From NCBI GenBank assembly GCA_016342285.1, contig JAEINQ010000006.1, positions 80,452-144,451 of the forward strand: DNA of 64,000 nt, read 5' to 3'. Shown here in pieces: positions 17,897-27,223 of the stretch; position 1 is the stretch's first letter; each line of letters starts with the position of its first letter. The notes below the pieces were generated by a model. That model did not search any database, had not been told where the DNA came from, and saw only the letters and a program-made list of their open reading frames with translations. This DNA comes from Desulfobacterales bacterium (GTDB taxonomy: Bacteria; Desulfobacterota; Desulfobacteria; Desulfobacterales; JAEINQ01). A program made the translations under genes and the position numbers.

Positions 17897-20128
17897 TCAA
17901 TCCTGAAGAGACTTCAGGGCGGCATTGGTGTAGACCAGTCGTTCAGCGAGCAGGCAGGCGATAAATCGATGGAATTCGGCAGCAATGTCAGGGGCTTCCT
18001 TGCGCATCCGGCCAAGGGCGTCGCCGGACAGGCAGTAGACCGTGGTAGGCCGGTCCGCAACCACCGATGCGGACCTCGGCTCGTCCAGGTAGAGCCCGAT
18101 CTCGCCGACCACCGTACCGGGCTGCATGGTTCGCAGACGGATCGTCTTGCCGTCATCGGTTTCCAGCAGCGTCGTCACCTGGCCCGACTCGATGAAAAAG
18201 AGCGCATCGGCCGGATCACCCTGCCGCATCAGAAAGGCGCCGGCATCGATGGTCTGCTTGACAAGGTAACCCATGAGCCGTTCAGCCAGGTCCGGGTCGG
18301 TAAACAGGCGCCTGACCCGCTGGGCCAGCAGGCCGTCAACCGGCAACGCCTGGGCATGCACCCCGGCCAGGACCGCATCCTCACACCACTCCAGACCCCG
18401 ATCCAGGTCGGGAAAAAACCGGACCCGGCCTCCGGGGTCATCGACCAGACCACCTTTTTCCAACCGCCGGCCAATGGCACCGGAGAGATGGGTTAAAACC
18501 AACCGGACCCCGTCGGCCTCAGCCAGTTGACGCATTCGAAGGAAACTGTATACCGCCGAAGCGTCCAGGGCCGTCACCCGGTTAAAATCGAACACCGCGT
18601 AGCCAAGGGGAGCGCTCCCCCCGTCTCTAACGCGGCAGCGAAACGCTTCCAGCAGGGTGCTGGCCGTCCCAAAAAAGATAAACCCCTGAAGTTTGAAGAC
18701 ATGGATGGCTTCGCCGTATGCCTTTAGCAATCGATGTTCTTCCTCGCTACGGTCCACGTTGCTGCGGTGAACATCCCCGGCCAGGGCATGTTTGATCACG
18801 TCAATGCGGCTGTAGTCCACGACAAAAAGCGCCACAGCGGCCACCATCCCGACCGCCAGACCGGCCATGAACCCCCAGAGCACAATGACCAGCAGAATCA
18901 GGACCACGATGCCGTAGTCCATGGGGGAAAGCCGGAAATAGGCATCCCACAGCCATTCCCGGAGAAAGGAGAAGCCGAGAAACATCAGCAGGCCGCCGAG
19001 AACCGGTTTGGGAAAGAGATGGAGCAGCGCGCTACCGAAGATCAGGGTCAGGGCGCACAAAGCCGCCGACACCAGCCCTGGAATGCGGCTGCTGTCCGGA
19101 CTGATCTGGCGACTGAGCACGGTGAAGGTCATGGACTGGTAACCGATGATCCCCCCACCTATCCCCGCCAGCAGATTGGCCACGCCGGCTGCCTTGAGCT
19201 CACGGTTCAGGTCGATATCCTTGGCCACGGCCAGTTCAAGGGCGCTGGCCGAAAAGAGCAGATCCACAACGCTGATGACCAGCAGAGCGGGCAGGGCATG
19301 AAATATCACCGTCATATGAGGCCATGAGACCATGAGGCCACCGGCGGCAAAGCCTTGGGGCAGCCAGCCGGTCGAAGCAAACGAAGGGGCCAGCAACCCC
19401 CTGGACACGGCATCAACGGTAGAGAGACCCATTAGGGAAAGGAGGCCATAAAACAGACCGATGGCCGATACGATCAACACCGGCATGACCATCAGATGGT
19501 TATACCGGGCCAGCACCACCAAAAGGACCAGGGCAAAGATCAAACCGGGTACCCATCGCAGAGCGATCCCGGGTGCCCCCAACAGGGCCAGGTTGGACGT
19601 GGCCAGGGGAAGATCGGTCATGACCCGCATGGCCCCCTGAACCAACAGCCACCCGGTGCCGGCAAGGAACCCGCCAAAAACAGGATAGGGAACAAACCGC
19701 ACCATGGCACCCAGGCGCAGTTTTCCCAGCAGAAGCAGAACAACGCCGGTGCACAGGGTGGTGCCGGCAAGGGCGGCCATCACCGTCATACAGAGTCGGC
19801 CGGCAGGAACGGCGTCGGCAGCCAGATTCCCGGCCAGGGCCGCGGCCATGAGGGCAGTCAGGGCCGCCGGCGCGCTTTGGGGAACCAGGATGGTTCCGGG
19901 GAGCGAACCGGTCAGGGCGCCGGCCACGGAGACCACGGCCGCACCCAGTAAAATCACCCGAATGGCCACGGGAAGAAAAGGGCTCAAAGGGCCTGAAAAA
20001 ATCAAAGCGGCCAGGGAAAGCGATAGGGTCACGGCCAGGCCGCCCACCACAAATCCGGCCGTTACCCGCGACACAATGCTTCCGGAAGGCTGCAACTGGC
20101 GAGCATGATCGGTCAAGGGAATCCCCAT
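17897..20128 (-). CDS. SulP-family anion transporter with STAS and cyclic-nucleotide-binding domains
   Basis: 743 residues from ATG 20128. Multi-TM SulP core (~1-430; LVPQSAPAALTALMAA, RFVPYPVFGGFLAGTGW, GGGIIGYQSMTFTVLSR), then a STAS region (~475-580; VFKLQGFIFFGTAS, YAVFDFNRVTALDASAVYSF) and a C-terminal cNMP-binding domain (~630-735; IESGQVTTLLETDDGKTIRLRTMQPGTVVGEIGLYLDEPRSASV cut into its PBC-like GEIGLYLDEPRSAS motif). Probably a sulfate, bicarbonate or other anion transporter gated by a nucleotide. The frame reaches ATG 20218, but an inverted repeat covers that stretch and no ribosome site favours either codon, so the start is uncertain. Confidence 0.88.
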   Translation of the reverse strand: MGIPLTDHARQLQPSGSIVSRVTAGFVVGGLAVTLSLSLAALIFSGPLSPFLPVAIRVILLGAAVVSVAGALTGSLPGTILVPQSAPAALTALMAAALAGNLAADAVPAGRLCMTVMAALAGTTLCTGVVLLLLGKLRLGAMVRFVPYPVFGGFLAGTGWLLVQGAMRVMTDLPLATSNLALLGAPGIALRWVPGLIFALVLLVVLARYNHLMVMPVLIVSAIGLFYGLLSLMGLSTVDAVSRGLLAPSFASTGWLPQGFAAGGLMVSWPHMTVIFHALPALLVISVVDLLFSASALELAVAKDIDLNRELKAAGVANLLAGIGGGIIGYQSMTFTVLSRQISPDSSRIPGLVSAALCALTLIFGSALLHLFPKPVLGGLLMFLGFSFLREWLWDAYFRLSPMDYGIVVLILLVIVLWGFMAGLAVGMVAAVALFVVDYSRIDVIKHALAGDVHRSNVDRSEEEHRLLKAYGEAIHVFKLQGFIFFGTASTLLEAFRCRVRDGGSAPLGYAVFDFNRVTALDASAVYSFLRMRQLAEADGVRLVLTHLSGAIGRRLEKGGLVDDPGGRVRFFPDLDRGLEWCEDAVLAGVHAQALPVDGLLAQRVRRLFTDPDLAERLMGYLVKQTIDAGAFLMRQGDPADALFFIESGQVTTLLETDDGKTIRLRTMQPGTVVGEIGLYLDEPRSASVVADRPTTVYCLSGDALGRMRKEAPDIAAEFHRFIACLLAERLVYTNAALKSLQD

Positions 20129-20148
20129 GAATGTGGGAGAGAAAAAAC

Positions 20149-20258
20149 GTAAGCGTTCACAGGGCACCGCATCTGTTTTGTTCCCGGGCATTTGAAGACC
20201 AATAGAGTACGTCTGCATGCCCGGCGCCTCGCATCTACGGCACCCTGTAAACGCTTAC
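20149..20258. repeat. 21-bp inverted repeat at the 5' end of the SulP gene
   Basis: 20149-20169 (gtaagcgttcacagggcaccg) and 20238-20258 are inverted copies with 18 of 21 matches and a 68-nt loop that itself contains ccgggcat/atgcccgg. It spans the segment between the two candidate SulP starts. Could be a leader RNA structure or a tiny repeat element. Confidence 0.55.
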
Positions 20259-20324
20259 CGTGCAAGGGTTTGGAACTTCTTGATCTTTTCAACCCCGTGA
20301 ACAGTTACGAAAAAACGAGCGGGC

Positions 20325-20777
20325 TCACGTTCTCAGACGGGCAAAACCGTAAGTGATCTTATTGATAATGTCCCGCTTGGCTTCGGCAATGCCATCGCGG
20401 ACCGATTTCATTTCATCGTTGACCATATTTTTTACCGTTTCGACTTCCCGGCACAACGCTTCGGTTTGCTCGGCCATTTCCGTCACACGGTCGCTGAGAT
20501 GGGAGAGATCGTCCTTTAACTCCGGCAAGATCGTGGGGTCCTCGCCAGCCGCGGCTTTTCCTTCGCTCCTGGTCTCGGTTCCGTTGGACTCATTGTCCTC
20601 GGGTTCCGGACTTTCCTGCAGGAATATCACCAGTTCCCTGAAGTCTTTGCGGATACCGCCCAGCTCCTTTTCAACGCATTTCTTAAATCCATCGAGATCT
20701 TCCTGAACGGCCGCCATTTCCTCCTTGAAGGCGTCGATGGTTTCCTGGACACGACGTTTCTTTTGAAAAAGGGGCAT
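20325..20777 (-). CDS. predicted cytoplasmic coiled-coil protein
   Basis: 150 residues from ATG 20777, which has a strong AGGAGG 8 nt upstream; the open frame to 20867 is unlikely to be translated. Two charged heptad-rich helices (VQETIDAFKEEMAAVQEDLD and LSHLSDRVTEMAEQTEALCR) are separated by an acidic low-complexity linker (~70-95). No signal peptide, no membrane segment and no recognised family. Upstream of SulP on the same strand (about 200-bp gap). Confidence 0.7.
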   Translation of the reverse strand: MPLFQKKRRVQETIDAFKEEMAAVQEDLDGFKKCVEKELGGIRKDFRELVIFLQESPEPEDNESNGTETRSEGKAAAGEDPTILPELKDDLSHLSDRVTEMAEQTEALCREVETVKNMVNDEMKSVRDGIAEAKRDIINKITYGFARLRT

Positions 20778-21167
20778 AAGGCGATCCTCCTGGACACGGC
20801 GATGATCATCGAGCGCTTTCCATGTCAGTGGTTGGAAATCCGTCTCCCCATGGCACCATCCTGGCAATACAGATAAAATGGCTTGGTCCGCAAGCGGTCA
20901 GGCAAAGGCGCAATCAAAGAGATATGCAAAAGATTTAATGGAAAACCGAACGGTTGTCAACACTGGGCTGAAGTCACCAAAAGGGCAGAAAATCGAAAAA
21001 ATCGGGATGGTAATGAAAAGAGAACCTGCTGTTTTCATATCAAATTGCCTAGGGAGAAGGAAGTTTTTTTGTTGCGTCTTCGATCCATTTTGAATACAGT
21101 CAAATCAATATTTGCGTTATCATTTCCGACGGATCCGCCAAAACCGTCCGAATGCCGAGGAGGACCC
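20778..21167. other. intergenic region between divergent genes
   Basis: 390 bp between the coiled-coil gene and the exported-protein gene at 21168. AT-richer than its surroundings near 21040-21130. Frames are open on the plus strand, but no ribosome site, signal peptide or domain supports a gene. It probably holds the two divergent promoters; none was a clear consensus match. Confidence 0.4.
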
Positions 21168-21590
21168 ATGGCCAGAAGACTGCTATTCGCCCTGTTAGCC
21201 GGTTGTCTGCTCTTTTTTGCGACTCAGACCCTTGCCGCTGACCCCTGCACCGATCTGCTGCGCCGGGCCATGCGCATGGAAGGACTGACCACCGAAGAGA
21301 TTGGAGGCATCTGCAAAACCGCCGCGTCGCTACAGACCGACCGGCGACCGGAAATCACGGCCGAGCAGATTGAAAAGGACATCGCCGGAAAGATGGTCAG
21401 TTCCTGGATTTTCCAGAAAAGCGAATGGCGCGACATCGACATCCTGGAAAGCAAGTACGACAAGGATCACGCCACCATCACCATCAATGTGGACACCATC
21501 CGAAACAAAACCGGAAGCTTGCGTCTTCGATACCGATGGGTCGACGGCAGATGGAAACTGCTGCGGATATTCAACATCGATTTCGATTAA
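21168..21590 (+). CDS. small exported protein of unknown function
   Basis: 140 residues from ATG 21168, preceded by CGAGGAGGACCC. Signal peptide MARRLLFALLAGCLLFFATQ..LAA, then a small domain with two Cys (DPCTDLLR, GGICKTAA) and a beta-rich C-terminus (ATITINVDTIRNKTGSLRLRY, DGRWKLLRIFNIDFD) reminiscent of SnoaL/NTF2-like lipocalin-type folds, which is a guess. Followed after 12 bp by another exported protein, so the pair is probably co-transcribed. Confidence 0.7.
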   Translation: MARRLLFALLAGCLLFFATQTLAADPCTDLLRRAMRMEGLTTEEIGGICKTAASLQTDRRPEITAEQIEKDIAGKMVSSWIFQKSEWRDIDILESKYDKDHATITINVDTIRNKTGSLRLRYRWVDGRWKLLRIFNIDFD

Positions 21591-21602
21591 GGGAGAAAGT
21601 CC

Positions 21603-22181
21603 ATGAAACCGTTGCATCTCATCGTCGCCACGCTGGCGATCGCCATTTTCGGATTCAGCCCGCTTGCAGGGGCGGTCGATCTCAACGGAAGCAAAAAGCA
21701 GGAAATGGAACGCGCCCTGGTGGGCGACTGGCAGGTGCCTGAAAACAAGTACAAGACCACCATCACCTTCGGGTTTACCAAGCAACGGATCTTTGATTGC
21801 CAATACCAGGATCAGGACAAGGAGCCGGAGGCCTGGTCCGGTCACTGGCGGGTACGCACCGCCAACACCGGAGACGTCAAGGCCTATCTCAGTGCCCGCA
21901 GCCAGAGCGATCCGGGAAAATACATGAAGGCCGTAGTTCAAACCGGCCCCAGGATGGAAAATTTCGCCATAGAGATCACCTTTGATTTCAAGGGAGACAA
22001 TTCGTGGGAATGGCAGTCGAAACTGGTCAAAGCCGACGAGGAATCCGACGATATGGGCGAAGACGAAGAGGACTTCGAAGATGACGATGAGGACTTCGAA
22101 GACGACGATGAGGACTTTGAAGACGACGATGAGGACTTTGAAGACGACGATGAGTACTTTGAAGATGACGAAGACACCTAA
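21603..22181 (+). CDS. exported protein with an Asp/Glu-rich repeat tail
   Basis: 192 residues, ATG 21603 after GGGAGAAAGTCC. Signal peptide residues 1-24 (AGA cut), then a lipocalin-like region (ALVGDWQVPENKYKTTITFGF, EAWSGHWRVR) up to ~145. The last ~45 residues are almost only E, D, F: five EDFEDDD-type heptads encoded by five 21-bp tandem units. Such tails bind divalent cations or mimic nucleic acid; role here unknown. Paired with the upstream exported protein. Confidence 0.75.
   Translation: MKPLHLIVATLAIAIFGFSPLAGAVDLNGSKKQEMERALVGDWQVPENKYKTTITFGFTKQRIFDCQYQDQDKEPEAWSGHWRVRTANTGDVKAYLSARSQSDPGKYMKAVVQTGPRMENFAIEITFDFKGDNSWEWQSKLVKADEESDDMGEDEEDFEDDDEDFEDDDEDFEDDDEDFEDDDEYFEDDEDT
22068..22172 (+). 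repeat. five tandem 21-bp units within the coding sequence
   Basis: Units start at 22068, 22089, 22110, 22131 and 22152. Units 3 and 4 are identical and the others differ by one to four bases, mainly silent. This is consistent with recent slippage, so copy number may vary between strains. Confidence 0.85.
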
Positions 22182-22201
22182 AGCTGAAACAACGACTGGG
22201 G

Positions 22202-22482
22202 GTAAAGAATCCAGGCCCAAAGGACCAGTCTTTGGTTTGCCCCTGGAAGGGGGCTGTCTTGTATGCATGAAGTTCGAAGTGCCTAATCCGCTAAAAACCA
22301 GCGGACAAGAATTAAGGAATTCTGCCATGTCTTAGCTTAAAAAGAGCCGGAGCGAAGCGACTCCACCATTTTAGGCATTTCAAACTTTAGCGCATTTTAG
22401 GCATTTGCCAGCGATTCTATCGGGATAGCCAATTTACCCTGGCCACGCCCACAGGACATGGATTCCAACTGCGGATTGAAAA
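22202..22482. repeat. dispersed repeat family 1, full copy
   Basis: Left end gtaaagaatccaggcccaaa; core gaagttcgaagtgcctaa, attaaggaattctgccat, gcgaagcgactcc, taggcatttcaaactttagcg; right end ccacgcccacaggacatgg then attccaactgcggattgaaaag, which continues into the annotated 5' end of the next gene. It closely matches the copy at 28489. Confidence 0.75.
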
Positions 22483-24071
22483 GCGTGACGAAAACGGGCA
22501 ATACTGAAAAGAACCAGTACGACGTCGTTCCCTACGACAGCCACCCCTTTTCCAAAACCCACCCGGAGAACCTGTGTACCATTGCCAGACTCTTCGGGCT
22601 CGCCGCGCCGGACTATCACGACGCCCGCATTCTCGAACTCGGGTGCGGCCAGGGAGGCAATCTCATCCCCCTGGCTTATAACTTACCCCAGAGCCGATGC
22701 CTCGGCATTGATCTTTCCGCCCGTCAGATCGCACCCGGACAGTGCGTGATCGACACACTGGGCCTGACCAATATCGCCCTGAAGCAAATGTCCATCACTG
22801 ACATCGGTCCGGACCTGGGCCAATTCGACTATATTATCTGCCATGGCGTCTATTCGTGGGTTCCCACCGAGGTCCGCGACAAGATCCTGGCCGTCTGTCG
22901 GGATCACCTGGCAGCGACCGGTGTGGCCTATATCAGCTACAACTGCCTGCCCGGCTGGCACATGATCCGGAGCATCCGGGACATGATGCTCTACCATGTG
23001 GCTGAATTCAACGACCCGGCCGAAAGGGCCGAGCAGGCCCGCACCATGTTGCGCTTTATTCTGGATAGCCAGGGACGGGACAATTCGGCCTACGCCGCGC
23101 ACCTTGAGTCCGAACTCGACCTGCTCTCGGCTCACCGTGATGCCTATCTGCTTCACGACCATCTCGAAGAGAACAACCACCCCATTTACTTCCATCAGTT
23201 CGTCGCCGACGCCCGACGCTTCAGCCTGGACTACCTGGGAGAGACAGACCTGCACACCATGTTCGCCGACAATCTCGGCCCGGTGGTGGCTGAAAAGATC
23301 CGAGAAATCCGGGACATCGTCAAGGCCGAACAGTATATGGATTTCATCCGCAACCGGCGCTTTCGATGCACCCTGCTTTGTCACGACACGGCCGATATTG
23401 AACGCAATCTGCACGTTGAAGGCATTGAACAGTTCCACATCACCAGCCTGGCTCGCCCCGAAGCAGAGGTTTGCGATGCGGACCTGGAAGACGGCGCACC
23501 GGTGGTCTTTACCGGCGGCGATATTTCCGTGACAATCCGCGGAAGGGTTCCCAAGACAGCCATGCTGATACTGGCCGAGCATCGACACAAGCCGCTGGAC
23601 TACAACGACCTGTGTGCCGAAACCATCGCCCGCAGCGGCATCGTTCACCCCCAGTACGTCCGCGAGCAGATCAACGCTGACCTGAACCTGCTGCGGCTGA
23701 TGTTTGCCGGCCTGATCCGCATCAGTGTATCGGCCGGAGACCATATCACCGATGTTCGGGAACGGCCCATCGCCACGCGACTGGCCAGACATCAGGCATC
23801 GCTGGACGAAACGGTCACCAACCAGCAGCACCGAAGCGTGGCGCTAAACCCCGCCGAACAGGTTCTGATCCGGTTCCTGGACGGCAGCCGAAATATCGAC
23901 GCACTGGCCCGGGAGATCGACCGCCACGTGAACCGGGGAGAACTGATCCTGGAACGGGACGGACTCGAGATTGACAACCCGGCCGAACGCCTGAACGCCG
24001 CCGGTGTTCTCTGCCGTTCCATTCTGAAGGGGTTCGCCGACAAGGCGCTTTTGGTGGAGCAGGACCGATGA
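22458..24071 (+). CDS. SAM methyltransferase with methyltransferase regulatory domain
   Basis: Up to 537 residues. Class I fold at ~35-200 with motif I ILELGCGQGGNLIPLA and acidic LGIDLSARQI, then a methyltransferase regulatory domain (PF10119-like, ~215-300; HHDHLEE-type region YLLHDHLEENNHPIYFHQF) and a C-terminal domain ~350-537 ending in a winged-helix-like DGSRNIDALAREIDRHV. The acceptor is unknown; PF10119 proteins are usually part of protein or glycan methylation. ATG 22458 lies inside a repeat end; GTG 22485 is an alternative start. First gene of the plus-strand cluster and overlaps the next gene by ATGA. Confidence 0.85.
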   Translation: MDSNCGLKSVTKTGNTEKNQYDVVPYDSHPFSKTHPENLCTIARLFGLAAPDYHDARILELGCGQGGNLIPLAYNLPQSRCLGIDLSARQIAPGQCVIDTLGLTNIALKQMSITDIGPDLGQFDYIICHGVYSWVPTEVRDKILAVCRDHLAATGVAYISYNCLPGWHMIRSIRDMMLYHVAEFNDPAERAEQARTMLRFILDSQGRDNSAYAAHLESELDLLSAHRDAYLLHDHLEENNHPIYFHQFVADARRFSLDYLGETDLHTMFADNLGPVVAEKIREIRDIVKAEQYMDFIRNRRFRCTLLCHDTADIERNLHVEGIEQFHITSLARPEAEVCDADLEDGAPVVFTGGDISVTIRGRVPKTAMLILAEHRHKPLDYNDLCAETIARSGIVHPQYVREQINADLNLLRLMFAGLIRISVSAGDHITDVRERPIATRLARHQASLDETVTNQQHRSVALNPAEQVLIRFLDGSRNIDALAREIDRHVNRGELILERDGLEIDNPAERLNAAGVLCRSILKGFADKALLVEQDR

Positions 24072-25318
24072 TCGCCCCCGACCGCCATGCCCCCACCACC
24101 AAGGAAGCAAGCGCCCATGCGGCCTGGGCCGAAGCCATAGGGCACTACAACCGGTGCTGTCTGGCCGAAGCCGGTGCCGCCTTTGACCGGGCTCTGGCAG
24201 AAAACCCAGGCCATCTGGAGAGCCGGCTCGGGCTGGCAAGGGTTCTTCGGGACCAGGGACGGCTGGACCAGGCCCTGTCCTGCTGCCACAATGCCATGGC
24301 CGCGGCACCGGACAGGGCCGAGGTTTTCACTCTGACCGGCGAAGTCCTCGGGGCCATGGGCCGCGGCGACCAGGCATTGGCCTGCCTGACCCAGGCCCTT
24401 GATCTCGCCCCCCAGGCACCCGGCGTTCTTCTGGCCGTGGGACGGGCCCTGGAATCCCAAGGGGACCTGGCTTCGGCGGTGGATTTCTACGACCGCGCCG
24501 TGAAAGCGGCCGGCAACGGTGAAAACCATGTGGCAAACCGCCGGCGCGCCCTCAACCGCCTCGGTGCGGGCCTGAACCGATTGGGACAACGCGACAAGGC
24601 CATGGCCTGTTTCCAGCAGGTCCTTTCCGAGGATCCGCAAAACCCTTCGGCCCGCCACCTCTTGGCCGCGTTGCAGGGCAAAACCCCGGACAACATCCCG
24701 TCTGACTATGTAAAAACCCTGTTCGATGCCTTCTCCAGCGGATTCGACCGGCACATGACCGATGAACTCGCCTACCGGACGCCCAAACAACTTTTCGAGT
24801 TTATAGAGCAACATCTGCCCCCGGGAAAAAAACGGTTTGCCGCCGCCATCGACCTGGGTTGCGGCACCGGCTTGTCCGGCAAAGCCTTTCGCCACCGGAT
24901 CGACCATCTCACCGGCGTGGACCTGGCACCGCTGATGATTGAAAAGGCCAGGGCCAAAGGGCTCTATGATCGTCTGGCCGCGGGCGACATCGGCCAATTT
25001 CTGCTGGATGAACCGGGCTGTTACGACCTGTTCATCGCCGCCGACGTCCTGGTATACATCGGCAATCTGGTTCCGATCTTCGCCGCCTGCCACAGCCGGG
25101 CCATGCCCGGTGCGCACATGGTCTTCTCCACCGAGAGCTGCGAGAATACGCCCTATCGCCTGATGGCCACCGGGCGCTTCGCCCACCACAGCACCTATGT
25201 CCGCGAAACGGCCAGCGCCTGCCAATGGCAGGTGACCGCCTTTAGCCGTGCCCATATCCGAAAGGAAGGCGGCGCCTGGATTCAAGGAGACCTCTTTGTG
25301 CTGACGGCGCCAGCGTAA
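24068..25318 (+). CDS. TPR-methyltransferase fusion, paralogue 1
   Basis: 416 residues. Five or so TPR units over residues ~15-200 (CLAEAGAAFDRALAENPGHLES, GRGDQALACLTQALDLAPQ) followed by a SAM methyltransferase (COG4976-like) with motif I AIDLGCGTGLSGKAF and YDLFIAADVLVYIGNL. The junction SDYVKTLFDAFSSGFDRHM is shared with the next two paralogues. Start overlaps the previous stop (ATGA), implying translational coupling. Probably methylates a protein partner held by the TPRs; target unknown. Confidence 0.88.
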   Translation: MIAPDRHAPTTKEASAHAAWAEAIGHYNRCCLAEAGAAFDRALAENPGHLESRLGLARVLRDQGRLDQALSCCHNAMAAAPDRAEVFTLTGEVLGAMGRGDQALACLTQALDLAPQAPGVLLAVGRALESQGDLASAVDFYDRAVKAAGNGENHVANRRRALNRLGAGLNRLGQRDKAMACFQQVLSEDPQNPSARHLLAALQGKTPDNIPSDYVKTLFDAFSSGFDRHMTDELAYRTPKQLFEFIEQHLPPGKKRFAAAIDLGCGTGLSGKAFRHRIDHLTGVDLAPLMIEKARAKGLYDRLAAGDIGQFLLDEPGCYDLFIAADVLVYIGNLVPIFAACHSRAMPGAHMVFSTESCENTPYRLMATGRFAHHSTYVRETASACQWQVTAFSRAHIRKEGGAWIQGDLFVLTAPA

Positions 25319-25327
25319 CCGTCGGGA

Positions 25328-25595
25328 GAACCCACCCGCAGGATTGCTGGACTCGGGTGGCCCCCTGCAGGGGAGCAAGATAATCAATAGCCAATGTCCA
25401 ACTCCCAATTTTCAATGGCCAAGGGAGGTATTCTGCCATTTTAGGCCGTTATCATCGACGGTTGGAATTTTGGAAGAACTGCGTCGGTGTAGCCCCAATA
25501 TTCCATCATTCCAGGCTTTCGCGCATACCATGCCGATCAGATCCATGAATATGAACGCGGACGGCCGCTGACGAGAACGTTTTTGGACAAGCGCT
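25328..25595. repeat. dispersed repeat family 2, degenerate copy 3
   Basis: Begins cccacccgcaggattgc, contains ccaattttcaatggccaagg, aggtattctgccatttta and ggccgttatc, then diverges. The 277-bp gap between the first and second TPR-methyltransferase holds nothing else recognised. Confidence 0.55.
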
Positions 25596-27074
25596 ATGGG
25601 CCGAATCAAACGCAAAAAACCGAAGCAAAAGAAACACCGCGAGCAGCCGGGGGGGGTAAGGGAAAACGGTCGGCAGGCCCCTTTGGACGCCAGCGATTTC
25701 GAGGCGGCCCTGGCCCATGAACGCAACGGCGCCCTGGACCGGGCGGCGGCCGGCTACGAACGGTTTCTTAAAAACTTCCCCCAAGACCCCAACGCCTGGT
25801 TCAATCTGGGCCGGGTGCGCATGGGCCAGGGCGACCTGGACGGAGCGGCAACCGCTTTCGGCCTCGCCCTGGCCGGACGGCCCCAAGACCCAGTCTGCCA
25901 TGCCACGTTGGGAAACGTCTTCCATCTTCAGGAAAAATACGATGCGGCCCTGGCCTGCTTTCACCAGGCCCGGAAACTGACGCCGGAACTGCCCGGCATT
26001 GATGCCGCCATGGCCAACACCTTACACCGCATGAACCGGCCCCAAGCGGCCATCGACGCCTTGGGCCGGGCCGTGGCCGCCGATCCGTCCAATCCGGACC
26101 TGCACCACAACCTGGGCCACACCCTTGAAAAACAGGGCCGCATCGAAGAAGCGGTGGCTGTATTTCGACGGGCCGAGACGGCCTTTCCAAAAAACCACCG
26201 CATTTCGCTCAGCCTGGGAAACCTGCTCTTTTCCCACGGACAGGCCGACGAAGCCATCTCGGCCCTGGAAAAAGCCATTGCCCTGGCCCCCCATGACACC
26301 TATGCCCTGAGCACCCTGGCCCACAAACTGCACAAACTGGGAAGACTTCGGGAAGCCACCGCCGCCTATGCACGGATGGTCGCCGTAAACCCGGACCACC
26401 CCACGGCCGGCCACATGCTGGCGGCCCTGACCGGTCATCAGGCGGAAAAAGCACCAACAGCCTATGTAAAGACCACCTTTGACCTGATGGCCGAGCGATT
26501 CGAGGACCACCTGGTGGATGAATTGGCCTACGCCGCCCCCGCCCTTTTAAGAGGGGTGCTGGACGAAGCGGCCGGCACGGCGACCCGGTTCGATCACACC
26601 TTGGATATGGGGTGCGGCACCGGCCTATCGGGCCTGGCCTTCGGCGACATCACCCAGCGCCTGACCGGTATTGACCTGTCTCCGGCCATGCTGGCCAAGG
26701 CCAGGGAAAAAGGGGTGTACGCCGAGCTGGTAGAGACCGACATCGTTGACTTTCTGGATCGGGCTGAAACGGCCTTCGATCTTTTCATCGCGGTGGATGT
26801 CATGGTCTACCTGGGCAATCTGGAACCGGTGTTCGCCGCGGTCCGCCGCCGTGCCCGCCCGGGCGCCTATTGGGTATTTTCCACGGAACGCTGCACCACG
26901 GCAGACTTCACACTCACCCATTCCGGCCGCTATGCCCACAGCCGACGCTATATTGAGCATCTGGCGTCAGGGCAGGGCTTTGGGGTGGCGCTTCACCGCC
27001 GCGACAATCTTCGCAGGGAAGGCGAAAACTGGGTCAACGGGCACTTGTTCGTGCTCCGGGTTTCCGATCCATAA
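25596..27074 (+). CDS. TPR-methyltransferase fusion, paralogue 2
   Basis: 492 residues. Very basic N-terminus (MGRIKRKKPKQKKHR), about seven TPR units over ~30-280, then a SAM methyltransferase with TLDMGCGTGLSGLAF, LTGIDLSPAMLAKAREKGVY and FDLFIAVDVMVYLGNLEPVF. Linker TAYVKTTFDLMAERFEDHL corresponds to that of paralogues 1 and 3. The ribosome site is weak (ggacaagcgct). Longer TPR array than its neighbours. Confidence 0.88.
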   Translation: MGRIKRKKPKQKKHREQPGGVRENGRQAPLDASDFEAALAHERNGALDRAAAGYERFLKNFPQDPNAWFNLGRVRMGQGDLDGAATAFGLALAGRPQDPVCHATLGNVFHLQEKYDAALACFHQARKLTPELPGIDAAMANTLHRMNRPQAAIDALGRAVAADPSNPDLHHNLGHTLEKQGRIEEAVAVFRRAETAFPKNHRISLSLGNLLFSHGQADEAISALEKAIALAPHDTYALSTLAHKLHKLGRLREATAAYARMVAVNPDHPTAGHMLAALTGHQAEKAPTAYVKTTFDLMAERFEDHLVDELAYAAPALLRGVLDEAAGTATRFDHTLDMGCGTGLSGLAFGDITQRLTGIDLSPAMLAKAREKGVYAELVETDIVDFLDRAETAFDLFIAVDVMVYLGNLEPVFAAVRRRARPGAYWVFSTERCTTADFTLTHSGRYAHSRRYIEHLASGQGFGVALHRRDNLRREGENWVNGHLFVLRVSDP

Positions 27075-27089
27075 ACCGACGGGCATCGG

Positions 27090-27160
27090 TGAATGGATTT
27101 TAATTTGGCCTGTTAACTTTGTGCCCTTTGTGTCTTTGTGGTAAATTGCGGTTTTTTAGA
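27090..27160. repeat. half of a third intergenic repeat family
   Basis: ctttgtgccctttgtgtctttgtggt in the 140-bp gap matches one arm of the inverted element at 58622-58700. Sequences of this type are common as dispersed intergenic DNA in bacteria. Confidence 0.4.
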
Positions 27161-27223
27161 TGGCCATGAAATATTTGAGACGCTCATTCAGGAGACATAC
27201 AAGATAAAAGGGCAATGGGCCGC

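Noticed and set aside
20310..20330. possible terminator after the coiled-coil gene
   Set aside because: The six-T run is real, but the preceding stem would have a 2-nt loop and at most 4 bp, so it is not credible.
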